9,026 nt of DNA from Dehalococcoidia bacterium (lineage in GTDB: Bacteria > Chloroflexota > Dehalococcoidia > UBA1151 > UBA1328): NCBI GenBank assembly GCA_030745955.1, contig JASLNQ010000001.1:12419-21444 (forward strand). Direction: 5' to 3'. Position numbers and translations under genes: made by a program. Shown piece by piece: positions 1 through 7,031 of this stretch (the stretch's first letter is position 1; each line of letters opens with the position of its first letter). Under the pieces are notes generated by a model that was not told where the DNA came from, did no database searches, and was given only the letters and a program-made list of their open reading frames with translations.

Positions 1-235
1 TATTCGCATCGCCAGCACCCAATCCTTTTTACGTTCGAACCACCGTTCAGCCCAATCGGATTTCTTGCGCGGTCAACACTATCCGAAAATTGCCGTTCTG
101 GTTCTCCGTTGCAGACAGGGGACTGGGATTCTCACGCTATGACAACCGATCCGGCCTGCACTATCACGCATTTATCCCGAGACACTCGTAAACCGCTGCT
201 AGACTCGTTGGTCGATCACTCAAAGGGAAACGCAT
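1..235. other. Non-coding leader upstream of rph
   Basis: No gene could be supported here. The + strand frame beginning at base 1 stays open but its translation has no recognisable family. On the - strand a 24-codon open stretch (72 down to 1) reads like protein, ending in DWVLAMRI, but it has no in-frame start with good spacing before the window edge. It could be the start of a divergent gene, or chance. The only regulatory signal I can point to is the extended -10-like element at 197-205. Confidence 0.5.
197..205 (+). promoter_or_regulatory. Possible extended -10 promoter for rph
   Basis: The sequence TGC-TAGACT matches the extended -10 pattern TGn-TAnnnT. No good -35 hexamer is visible at normal spacing, which extended -10 promoters can do without. 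Transcription would begin near 212, giving a leader of about 24 bases that contains the rph ribosome-binding site. This is a motif match only, and in 235 bases such a match can occur by chance. Confidence 0.35.
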
Positions 236-982
236 TTGCCAGAAAACACGGTCACGCCCTCCCCCACCCTCGCCCGAACAGGTGGTCGTTCGGTGAAGGA
301 GCAACGGCCGGTCAGGATCGTGCCCGGCTACGTGCCCGACGCCGAGGGTTCGGCGCTTATCGAGACAGGGAACACGCGGGTCATCTGCGCCGCCACGGTC
401 GAGCGGAGTGTGCCGCCGTGGATGCGTGGCAAGGGCACCGGGTGGGTCACGGCCGAGTATTCGATGTTGCCCCGGTCGACTACGGAGCGAGTCCGGAGGG
501 AACGGGGCAGGATCGGTGGCAGGACCCAGGAGATCCAGCGCTTGATCGGGCGGGCGCTCCGGGCGGTCACTGACCTACCTGCCCTTGGTGAGATCTCTGT
601 GTTGCTCGATTGCGACGTGCTGCGGGCCGACGGGGGCACGCGAACGGCCTCGATCACCGGGGCTTACGTGGCGCTCCACCAGGCCCTGGCGGGACTTGTC
701 GAAGCCGGGAAGCTCGAGGCGATACCGCTGAAAGACCAGATCGCAGCGATCAGCGTTGGCATCGTCGACGGGACTGCGGTCCTCGATCTCGACTATAACG
801 AAGACTCGGCCGCCAGTGTGGACATGAATGTCGTGACGACCGGGAGCGGTGAGTTCGTCGAATTGCAGGGGACCGGGGAAGAGGCGACCTTCACGCGTAC
901 GCAACTCGATCAGATGCTCGCACTGGCCGATTCGGGCATCAAGAACCTTCTCAAGGCCCAGCGGGACGCAATCGGGACCTGA
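236..982 (+). CDS. rph: Ribonuclease PH (phosphate-dependent 3'-5' exoribonuclease)
   Basis: Family knowledge: RNase PH trims the 3' ends of tRNA precursors and other RNAs, using inorganic phosphate and releasing nucleoside diphosphates; it works as a cytoplasmic hexamer. The 248-residue product has the expected blocks: GGR near residue 16, an [21 protein letters not shown] strand near 40-56, [20 protein letters not shown] at 60-79, [13 protein letters not shown] at 94-106 (phosphate-binding arginine region), and [19 protein letters not shown] near 126-144. LDLDY near 183-187 carries the expected metal-binding aspartates D184 and D186. Length is close to the usual ~240. The TTG start at 236 has an AAAGGGA ribosome-binding site 8-14 bases upstream; the catalytic fold begins about 15 residues in. 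It heads a tight pair with the next gene, only two bases downstream. Confidence 0.96.
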   Translation: MPENTVTPSPTLARTGGRSVKEQRPVRIVPGYVPDAEGSALIETGNTRVICAATVERSVPPWMRGKGTGWVTAEYSMLPRSTTERVRRERGRIGGRTQEIQRLIGRALRAVTDLPALGEISVLLDCDVLRADGGTRTASITGAYVALHQALAGLVEAGKLEAIPLKDQIAAISVGIVDGTAVLDLDYNEDSAASVDMNVVTTGSGEFVELQGTGEEATFTRTQLDQMLALADSGIKNLLKAQRDAIGT

Positions 983-984
983 CG

Positions 985-1482
985 GTGGCACCACGACCCA
1001 TCTACATATCGGTGATTGGCGCCGGCAACGAGTCGCCTGTATCGGCCCTGCAACAGGCCGAGGAAGTGGGCCGCCTGCTCGCCGAGAACGGCGCGGTGGT
1101 CGTTTGCGGCGGCCTGAACGGCGTGATGGAGGCGGTTTCGCGGGGGGCCAGGCAGGCCGGGGGGCGGACAATCGGGATACTGCCCGGCGACGATCACGAA
1201 TCGGCCAACCAGTGGATCGACACGTCCATCCCGACCGGTCTTGGCTATGCGAGGAACACGGTGGTGGTGAAGACCGGCGATGCTGTGATCGCCATCGCCG
1301 GGGCCTTCGGCACACTCTCGGAGATCGGCCATGCGGTCGCCGACAACAAGACAGTCGTCGGCCTCAACACCTGGGAGCTTTCACGCGAGGGTGCTGCGGA
1401 TGCCGCAATTGTGGTGGCCGACACCCCGGCGGCTGCAGTCGAGCTTGCGATAGCGGCGGCGAAAGAGGCACGGAAGCTCTAG
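985..1482 (+). CDS. SLOG/LOG-like Rossmann-fold nucleotide-binding protein (TIGR00725-type)
   Basis: This 165-residue protein looks like the small SLOG superfamily group annotated TIGR00725, relatives of the LOG (cytokinin-activating nucleoside 5'-monophosphate phosphoribohydrolase) and DprA folds. Seen in sequence: an ISVIGAG first strand (8-14), a CGGLNGVMEAVSRGA glycine turn (41-55), GRTIGILPG (60-68), and AGAFGTLSEIGHA (105-117), the position of the PGGxGTxxE signature of true LOG enzymes. The first residues of that signature differ (AGA instead of PGG), so LOG activity should not be assumed; ligand binding without hydrolysis is possible. The GTG start lies two bases after the rph stop, with a weak GGGA site 7 bases upstream, so translational coupling to rph is likely. 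No signal peptide or membrane segment is visible. The physiological role is unknown. Confidence 0.82.
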   Translation: MAPRPIYISVIGAGNESPVSALQQAEEVGRLLAENGAVVVCGGLNGVMEAVSRGARQAGGRTIGILPGDDHESANQWIDTSIPTGLGYARNTVVVKTGDAVIAIAGAFGTLSEIGHAVADNKTVVGLNTWELSREGAADAAIVVADTPAAAVELAIAAAKEARKL

Positions 1483-1511
1483 CTCAATAATCGGTAGATT
1501 TACTCGAATAA

Positions 1512-1531
1512 CGCTGCCCACGCTGGTAGCG
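1512..1531 (+). other. Small stem-loop between SLOG gene and eno
   Basis: CGCTGCC (1512-1518) pairs with GGTAGCG (1525-1531), 7 bp including one G-U, around a 6-base loop. No T-run follows, so it is not a standard terminator. It lies 27 bases before the eno start and just upstream of its AGGA site, and could affect mRNA stability or translation. A hairpin this size can also be chance. Confidence 0.3.
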
Positions 1532-1558
1532 CAACTGACAGGAAACACGAAAAAACAA

Positions 1559-2851
1559 ATGGTGAAAATCACTGCAGTTATCGGACATGAAATTCTCGAC
1601 TCGAGGGGTAACCCGACGGTCGGGGCGACCGTCACCCTGGGCGACGGGACCACGGCATCGGCCGCCGTGCCCTCTGGCGCGAGCACAGGGAGCCGGGAGG
1701 CGGTCGAACTCCGCGACGGCGATCCCAGGCGCTTTGGTGGCAAGGGAGTCAGCAGGGCCGTCAACAACGTGAACGGCGATCTGGCGGGCGCGGTGACCGG
1801 CATTGAGGCCATCGATCAGCGGGCCATCGACCGGGCGATGATCGATCTTGATGGCACTCCCAACAAGGGCCGGGTCGGTGCAAACGCCATTCTCGCTGTT
1901 TCGCTGGCGGCGCTGCGGGCTGGAGCGGCCAGCTCGGGCAACCCGCTGTATGTGCACATTGCGAATCTCACGGGCAACGATTCGGCCATCGAACTGCCGG
2001 TCCCGATGTTCAACGTCCTCAACGGCGGTGCACACGCAATGGGTTCGACCGATTTCCAGGAGTTCATGCTGGTCCCGGCCGGTATCGAATCGTTCTCCGA
2101 GGCGCTCAGGTGCGGTGCCGAAATGTACGAGTGGCTGAACAAGAAACTCCACGCCGATGGCCACGCCACGACTGTTGGTGACGAGGGCGGATTCGCACCG
2201 CAGGGTCTCACCAACCGCGGTGCGCTCGAATACGCGACCGCTGCGATAGAGGGTGCGGGTTACCGGCCCGGTGAAGACGTTTTTATCGCCCTCGACCCGG
2301 CATCGTCGGAGTTCTATTCCGGTGGTGTCTACGACCTTTCGCGGGAGGACCGCAAGCTTTCCAGCGAGGAGATGGTCGAGGAGTACAGCGTTCTCAGCAG
2401 GGACTTCCCGATCTACTCGGTCGAGGACGGCCTTGCTGAAGATGACTGGTCGGGGTGGGAAGTGCTGACCGGGAAGATCGGCGACCGCGTTCAGCTTGTC
2501 GGCGACGACCTCTACGTCACGCAGGCCCGGTACGTCCAGCAGGGGATCGACCAGCGGGCCGGGAACGCGGTACTCGTGAAACTCAACCAGGTTGGCAGTG
2601 TTTCAGAGACACTCGACACCGTTCAACTCGCCCGGGACGCCGGATTCGGGATTGTGATTAGTCACCGTTCGGGAGAAACTGAAGATACTTCCATAGCCGA
2701 TCTTGCGGTCGGCACCGCCGCCGGTCAGATCAAAACGGGCGCACCGGCACGCAGCGAACGCATAGCAAAGTACAACCGCCTGCTTCGCATCGAGGAACTT
2801 CTCGGAGGTCGGGCACAATACGCAGGAAAACGTGTCCTGCCGAACTGTTAG
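1559..2851 (+). CDS. eno: Enolase (phosphopyruvate hydratase)
   Basis: Enolase interconverts 2-phosphoglycerate and phosphoenolpyruvate in glycolysis and gluconeogenesis; in many bacteria it is also part of the RNA degradosome. The 430-residue product is full length. Visible landmarks: [12 protein letters not shown] (12-23), the mobile SGAST loop (39-43), FQEFM with E168, GDEGGFAP with E209, [10 protein letters not shown] with D246, SVEDG with E289, GDDLYVT with D316, LVKLNQ with K341, and ISHRSGET with H369-R370-S371. Together these supply the expected Mg2+ ligands (D246, E289, D316) and the catalytic Glu/Lys pair (E209, K341). The ATG at 1559 is immediately followed by an in-frame GTG. The best ribosome-binding site, AGGA at 1540-1543, sits 15 bases away across an A-rich spacer, longer than usual. 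It is 76 bases from the preceding gene and 59 from gap, so co-transcription with gap is plausible. Confidence 0.98.
   Translation: MVKITAVIGHEILDSRGNPTVGATVTLGDGTTASAAVPSGASTGSREAVELRDGDPRRFGGKGVSRAVNNVNGDLAGAVTGIEAIDQRAIDRAMIDLDGTPNKGRVGANAILAVSLAALRAGAASSGNPLYVHIANLTGNDSAIELPVPMFNVLNGGAHAMGSTDFQEFMLVPAGIESFSEALRCGAEMYEWLNKKLHADGHATTVGDEGGFAPQGLTNRGALEYATAAIEGAGYRPGEDVFIALDPASSEFYSGGVYDLSREDRKLSSEEMVEEYSVLSRDFPIYSVEDGLAEDDWSGWEVLTGKIGDRVQLVGDDLYVTQARYVQQGIDQRAGNAVLVKLNQVGSVSETLDTVQLARDAGFGIVISHRSGETEDTSIADLAVGTAAGQIKTGAPARSERIAKYNRLLRIEELLGGRAQYAGKRVLPNC
2822..2840 (+). other. Stem-loop at the 3' end of eno
   Basis: GCAGGA (2822-2827) and TCCTGC (2835-2840) form a perfect 6 bp stem with a 7-base loop, inside the last codons of eno. 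A TTTTT run lies at 2860-2864, about 20 bases further on, too far for a standard intrinsic terminator. It may be a partial terminator, an RNA-processing or stability element between eno and gap, or chance. Confidence 0.25.
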
Positions 2852-2910
2852 CGAAACTCTTTTTATCCAGGACCAGCAAGCCCTGGCAAACCGGGAACGA
2901 GGAAACAGAA

Positions 2911-3927
<1,017 letters not shown>

Positions 3928-4081
3928 GGGCTGTCTCGGGACTCGGCGCATAGCGGATTCAGTTCGCTCTCCTCTTCCCGGCCGGAGTGGAGGGATGCAG
4001 GTCGATTCGGTGAAACCATTGTCTCTCTGACGGTTCCTGGTTCAGTACTGGCCGCTGCATACAGGCAGCAGACGACGGCAG

Positions 4082-4122
4082 GGTCAACACCGGCTGATCC
4101 GTTGACTTTTCCGGTGTTGGCC
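4082..4122 (+). repeat. 12 bp inverted repeat with an alternative internal pairing
   Basis: GGTCAACACCGG (4082-4093) pairs along its whole length with CCGGTGTTGGCC (4111-4122), eleven Watson-Crick pairs plus one G-U, around a 17-base loop. The loop contains GTTGAC (4101-4106), a perfect complement of GTCAAC (4083-4088). The left arm can therefore form a second, shorter hairpin followed directly by TTTT (4107-4110). The two folds exclude each other, as in attenuators. Alternatively, as DNA, it could be a binding site for a dimeric regulator. Confidence 0.5.
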
Positions 4123-4160
4123 TCGATCCCTCCCCAGGGGTCGGGAAGAAGGCAGCCCCA

Positions 4161-4192
4161 CTGGCCCGTGGCGTTTGTTCGTCACGGGCTGG
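4161..4192 (+). terminator. Strong 13 bp stem-loop, possible gap transcript end
   Basis: CTGGCCCGTGGCG (4161-4173) pairs without interruption to CGTCACGGGCTGG (4180-4192), ten Watson-Crick and three G-U pairs, with a TTTGTT loop. It is followed by CTATTTG, a poor U-tract, so it is at best a non-canonical intrinsic terminator. It is about 230 bases beyond the gap stop and about 80 upstream of the pdxS TATAAT box, the right place to separate the two units. It could instead be the last element of a structured RNA. Confidence 0.45.
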
Positions 4193-4274
4193 CTATTTGA
4201 GTACTCCGGCTTTTGAAGGGACCGGCCTGCAGATATATCGTTCTTGAATTTCGGCCTTCGTACGTGCGCGGGCG

Positions 4275-4280
4275 TATAAT
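4275..4280 (+). promoter_or_regulatory. Probable -10 box of the pdxST promoter
   Basis: A perfect TATAAT lies in otherwise GC-rich DNA, 124 bases before the pdxS start. The -35 region is weak: TCGGCC at 4251-4256 with an 18-base spacer matches only 3 of 6 consensus bases. Transcription would begin at about 4286-4288, immediately before an ATG at 4289. A second, weaker candidate upstream is TTGAAG (4213-4218) with TATATC (4234-4239), spaced by 15. Confidence 0.5.
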
Positions 4281-4288
4281 TTCTGGCA

Positions 4289-4420
4289 ATGCGCCACAGA
4301 GGTGCAAAAGGTGCGGCGCGGGTTCGGTGTCGCGATCGCATCCCAGTTCGAGCACGGGCAAAACCCGGGTTCGATTTTCAAAAGCCGGAAGGGCCAGATT
4401 TAGATGGACACCACAACTAG
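4289..4420 (+). CDS. Possible short upstream ORF in the pdxS leader (43 residues, unconfirmed)
   Basis: An ATG at 4289 opens a 43-codon frame that ends in TAG 17 bases inside pdxS, in a different frame. The product would be basic, with eight arginines and three lysines clustered mostly in its first 32 residues, and resembles no family I know. No ribosome-binding site precedes it. Given the TATAAT at 4275-4280, however, the transcript would start within about three bases of this ATG, so it could be translated as a leaderless message. It runs through the terminator-like hairpin at 4348-4374, so translating ribosomes would disrupt that fold and could couple to pdxS. It may equally be a chance open frame in GC-rich DNA. 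Confidence 0.22.
   Translation: MRHRGAKGAARVRCRDRIPVRARAKPGFDFQKPEGPDLDGHHN
4348..4378 (+). terminator. Terminator-like hairpin (possible attenuator) before pdxS
   Basis: TCGAGCACGGG (4348-4358) pairs with CCCGGGTTCGA (4364-4374), 10 of 11 positions including one G-U, around a CAAAA loop, followed directly by TTTT (4375-4378). This looks like a modest intrinsic terminator 25 bases before the pdxS ATG. The octamer CGGGTTCG of its right arm also occurs at 4319-4326, so the left arm could pair upstream instead, giving two mutually exclusive folds. The T-run is short, so termination may be weak or absent. Confidence 0.4.
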
Positions 4421-5363
4421 TAGCGGCAGCACACAGACCAACGGCACCAGCGGTGCGCAGCGTTGGAAGGAAATGTCGAAACCCGAAGTTGGCGACTGGC
4501 GGGTGAAGGGCGGACTCGCCCAGATGCTCAAGGGCGGCGTCATCATGGACGTCGTAACCCCTGTCGATGCGAAGATCGCCGAGGACGCCGGCGCCGTGTC
4601 GGTAATGGCGCTTGAACGCGTACCTTCGGACATCCGCAAGGACGGCGGCGTGGCACGAATGTCCGACCCCGAACTCATCTCAGGCATCATCGATGCCGTG
4701 TCCATTCCGGTCATGGCAAAAGCCCGGATCGGTCACTTCGTGGAAGCCCAGATTCTCGAAGCCCTCGGAGTCGACTACTGCGACGAGTCGGAGGTCCTCA
4801 CCCCTGCCGACAAGAAGTACCACATCGACAAATGGCAGTACAAGATGCCGTACGTCTGTGGTGCCCGAAACCTCGGAGAGGCACTCCGCCGTATCGGCGA
4901 GGGAGCGGCGATGATCCGCACGAAGGGTGAAGCCGGGACAGGCGACATCGTCCAGGCCGTTACGCACGCCCGGCAGATCCTCGGGGACATACGCAGGCTT
5001 CAAAGCCTCCCGACCGAGGAGTTGATGTCGGCAGCGAGGGATTTCCAGGCACCATACGAACTGGTTGTCGAGGTGCATCGCACGGGCAAGCTGCCGGTGG
5101 TGAACTTTGCAGCCGGTGGTATCGCAACCCCAGCCGACGCCGCACTGATGATGCAGATCGGTGTCGAGGGTGTGTTTGTCGGCTCGGGGATCTTCAAGAG
5201 CTCCAACCCGGCGAAGATGGCCGATGCCATCGTAAGGGCGACGACCCACTACAACGACCCCGACACCCTGGCCGAGATTTCACGTGGACTCGGTGATGCG
5301 ATGCGAGGTATCGAAGTGGCCAAGATGCCCGAAGCCGAACGGCTCGAGACCCGCGGTTGGTAA
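4404..5363 (+). CDS. pdxS: Pyridoxal 5'-phosphate synthase, synthase subunit PdxS
   Basis: PdxS condenses ribose 5-phosphate, glyceraldehyde 3-phosphate and ammonia into pyridoxal 5'-phosphate in the DXP-independent vitamin B6 pathway; it forms a dodecamer decorated with PdxT. The TIM-barrel protein is nearly colinear with Bacillus PdxS from [10 protein letters not shown] (32-41) onward. [10 protein letters not shown] gives D49, [10 protein letters not shown] gives the Schiff-base lysine K106, and [12 protein letters not shown] gives the second lysine K174. [17 protein letters not shown] and [20 protein letters not shown] are the phosphate-binding end. Its 319 residues exceed the usual ~294 because of an extra ~25-residue Ser/Thr/Gly-rich N-terminus. 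That start is supported by GGAAGGG (4387-4393), 10 bases before the ATG. It overlaps pdxT by 7 bases, as expected for partners made in fixed ratio. Confidence 0.98.
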   Translation: MDTTTSSGSTQTNGTSGAQRWKEMSKPEVGDWRVKGGLAQMLKGGVIMDVVTPVDAKIAEDAGAVSVMALERVPSDIRKDGGVARMSDPELISGIIDAVSIPVMAKARIGHFVEAQILEALGVDYCDESEVLTPADKKYHIDKWQYKMPYVCGARNLGEALRRIGEGAAMIRTKGEAGTGDIVQAVTHARQILGDIRRLQSLPTEELMSAARDFQAPYELVVEVHRTGKLPVVNFAAGGIATPADAALMMQIGVEGVFVGSGIFKSSNPAKMADAIVRATTHYNDPDTLAEISRGLGDAMRGIEVAKMPEAERLETRGW

Positions 5364-6049
5364 ACACGCAAAACGGCAACACACCGCGGCGGCCACGCAT
5401 CGGTGTGCTTGCGCTGCAGGGCGATTTCGCCGAGCACATCCATATGCTTGGCCTGATCGGGATCAGCGCGGTCGAGGTCCGGAAGGTCCAGCAGCTTTCC
5501 GAGATCGACGGCCTGATCGTCCCCGGCGGTGAAAGCACGACGATCGTGAAGCTACTTGCGCGTTTCGGATTCATCGATGAGTTGCACGCCCGTGTCGAGG
5601 CGGGAATGGCGCTGTGGGGGACGTGCGCCGGCATGATCGTGATAGCACGCGAACTGGCCGATCCCTACCCCACTCCGCTGAACCTGCTCGATATCGGTGT
5701 CGCCCGGAACTACTTCGGCAGGCAAGTCGACAGCTTCGAGGCAGAGCTTGCTATTGATGGTATCGAGGGCGGTCCTTTGCGGGCCGTGTTCATCAGGGCA
5801 CCCATCGTGACGGACACCGGAGACGGCATAGAAGTGATCGCTACGGTCAATAACGGACAGGTGGTAGCGGTCAAAAAGGACCGGGTGCTGGCAACTTCGT
5901 TCCACCCCGAACTGACCAACGACACCCGGATCCATGCTCTGTTCGTACAAATGGCAGATGAAGCCCTGAAAGATTCAGTCGAGCCATCCGGTGAGACCCG
6001 GATGCAGGCTTCGCCCGGACCCACGGAGGAATCCCCGAGTACGGTATGA
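5357..6049 (+). CDS. pdxT: Pyridoxal 5'-phosphate synthase, glutaminase subunit PdxT
   Basis: PdxT is a class I glutamine amidotransferase that hydrolyses glutamine and channels ammonia to PdxS. Seen: [12 protein letters not shown] (16-27), the oxyanion-region IVPGGEST (54-61), nucleophile elbow LWGTCAGM with C90, and TSFHPEL with H183 and E185, which completes the Cys-His-Glu triad. At 230 residues it is longer than the usual ~190-200. The excess is a short N-terminal lead and a C-terminal tail after about residue 205 rich in Ser, Pro, Glu and Thr. The TTG start at 5357 overlaps the last codons of pdxS, and no other start occurs before the conserved first strand; there is no clear separate ribosome-binding site, so translation probably depends on coupling to pdxS. 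Its TGA overlaps the next ATG as ATGA. Confidence 0.97.
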   Translation: MVNTQNGNTPRRPRIGVLALQGDFAEHIHMLGLIGISAVEVRKVQQLSEIDGLIVPGGESTTIVKLLARFGFIDELHARVEAGMALWGTCAGMIVIARELADPYPTPLNLLDIGVARNYFGRQVDSFEAELAIDGIEGGPLRAVFIRAPIVTDTGDGIEVIATVNNGQVVAVKKDRVLATSFHPELTNDTRIHALFVQMADEALKDSVEPSGETRMQASPGPTEESPSTV

Positions 6050-6999
6050 TCCGCCACCTTCACCCAACAGACTCGCCCGGACTGCTGCAATTCAGCCAGT
6101 CATCGGGCCGGGGTGAAACGTGCACTCTCGTGGGTGCGCTCCGTGGCGGGCCGGGCGGTTTTCCAACGGTGAAATACGCTGGCATCGCCCTTTCGCCCCG
6201 TGCCTGGCAGAGCTGCTGGGTAGAAGCGCGCCGTGGCCGGATCGACGCCCTGTTGCGGGCCGGTCCCCGTTCGGGGAAACAGGCCTGGGAGGTAGGCGAA
6301 CTGTATCTCCGCAGGTCGAAACCTGAACTCGCCCTCGACCTGCTCGAGCAGATCGCAGTACCAGCAGGCGGTGCCGGTGCGCAACGGATATTTCTGAGGG
6401 TTCCGCTTGATGGAGAGCAAGCGGACAGCAACGTTTCCGAAGATGCCCGACGGGCAGGGTTTTCACCGATTTACCGGGAAACGGTTTATCGCTGCGAGTC
6501 GGCGAATTCGGCCATCAACAGGTTGGGAATACCCGACCACTCGCTCCATTTGAGGCCGAGGACCGAAGCCGATCAGCCGGAGCTGTTCCGGATGTACAAC
6601 GCCACCACGCCGATCGAAACCCGCATGAAGTCGGGGCAGACGTCCCAGGATTGGGAAGCGTCGACTGAGCGGCTGGGCCGGAAGACTTCAGAGTGGATAT
6701 TCGATCTCCCCGACGGGTCTGCCGGCGCCCTGATGCAAAGGAGCTCCACTCGATCGGGTCAGATGTTCACTCTTAACTGGTCCACTGAGGCCGGCAGCGA
6801 GTTGCCGGGCCTCGTTGCCGCCGCGATGGCGGAAAGCAGAGACCTGCCGGTCACGACGGTCGTACCTGAATACCGCCCCGCATTCGCACATTTGCTTACC
6901 ACCCTGGGTTTTGTCGAACAAGAACGGTACGAAGTTATGGTTAAATTGCTGGCCCAGACGGTGTCTGAAGCCCGCGGGGCGTTTGCTGCCATTAGCTGA
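6046..6999 (+). CDS. GNAT-like protein with two acetyltransferase-like halves
   Basis: I do not recognise an exact family for this 317-residue protein. It looks like two GNAT (Gcn5-related acyltransferase) units in a row. The first ends around 133-149 with DARRAGFSPIYRETVYR, and the second around 279-298 with AFAHLLTTLGFVEQERYEVM. Both resemble the C-terminal GNAT strand where a helix leads into x-GF-x5-6-(E/Y)-x-V. The second half begins near LHLRPRTEADQPELFRMY (167-184), a typical first GNAT strand and helix. I cannot find a clear acetyl-CoA motif (Q/R-x-x-G-x-G/A) at the expected place in either half, so it may be inactive or diverged. The ATG overlaps the pdxT stop (ATGA), showing co-transcription with pdxST, though a role in vitamin B6 metabolism is only a guess. 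No signal peptide or membrane segment is visible. Confidence 0.62.
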   Translation: MIRHLHPTDSPGLLQFSQSSGRGETCTLVGALRGGPGGFPTVKYAGIALSPRAWQSCWVEARRGRIDALLRAGPRSGKQAWEVGELYLRRSKPELALDLLEQIAVPAGGAGAQRIFLRVPLDGEQADSNVSEDARRAGFSPIYRETVYRCESANSAINRLGIPDHSLHLRPRTEADQPELFRMYNATTPIETRMKSGQTSQDWEASTERLGRKTSEWIFDLPDGSAGALMQRSSTRSGQMFTLNWSTEAGSELPGLVAAAMAESRDLPVTTVVPEYRPAFAHLLTTLGFVEQERYEVMVKLLAQTVSEARGAFAAIS

Positions 7000-7015
7000 T
7001 CGAGAGCCGATCGGA

Positions 7016-7022
7016 AGAGGAG
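7016..7022 (+). promoter_or_regulatory. Ribosome-binding site pointing to a CTG start
   Basis: AGAGGAG at 7016-7022 is the strongest Shine-Dalgarno match near the start of the R3H ATPase gene. Nine bases further on is CTG (7032-7034), in frame with the ATPase. There is no ATG, GTG or TTG in that frame between the upstream stop (6993-6995) and GTG 7149, which would cut off conserved sequence. Confidence 0.6.
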
Positions 7023-7031
7023 AAGTTCCAG

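Larger units (their letters stand above)
3928..4403 (+). other. Structured intergenic region between gap and pdxS
   Basis: This stretch holds no normal-sized protein gene; the open frames on either strand have no recognisable family. It contains four successive inverted repeats: GCTGC/GCAGC (4054-4069), the 12 bp stem at 4082-4122, a 7 bp stem at 4124-4143, and the 13 bp stem at 4161-4192. A TATAAT box (4275-4280), a short ORF (4289-4420) and a terminator-like hairpin (4348-4378) follow. GGGGCTGTCT (3927-3936) can also pair with AGGCAGCCCC (4150-4159), which could close the first part as one folded domain; a 10 bp long-range match in GC-rich DNA may be accidental. I compared it by eye with tmRNA, RNase P RNA, SRP RNA and tRNA and found no convincing match. 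Confidence 0.55.

Noticed and set aside
1..72. Protein-like open stretch on the - strand ending in DWVLAMRI, possibly a divergent gene
   Set aside because: A stop lies just upstream (73-75) and no in-frame start with properly spaced ribosome-binding site exists; 24 codons are too few to judge.
109..573. 154-residue + strand frame overlapping rph
   Set aside because: It overlaps the clearly conserved RNase PH gene in another frame, and its Arg/His/Gly-rich translation is typical of an out-of-frame reading of GC-rich DNA.
575..1315. 246-residue - strand frame across rph and the SLOG gene
   Set aside because: Antisense shadow of two recognisable genes, with low-complexity Arg/Pro/Ser composition and no family resemblance.
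4129..4165. Resemblance to the SRP RNA domain IV motif (GGGAAGAAGGCAGCC)
   Set aside because: The conserved left side of the internal loop and the GNRA tetraloop closing pair are absent; the resemblance is limited to the GCAGCC side.
4084..4341. 85-residue - strand frame in the gap-pdxS spacer
   Set aside because: No recognisable domain, basic low-complexity composition and no ribosome-binding site; it crosses the hairpins that better explain the sequence.
4341..4385. tRNA T-arm-like sequence GGTTCGAT
   Set aside because: The flanking bases do not form a 5 bp T stem, and no acceptor, D or anticodon arms fit around it.
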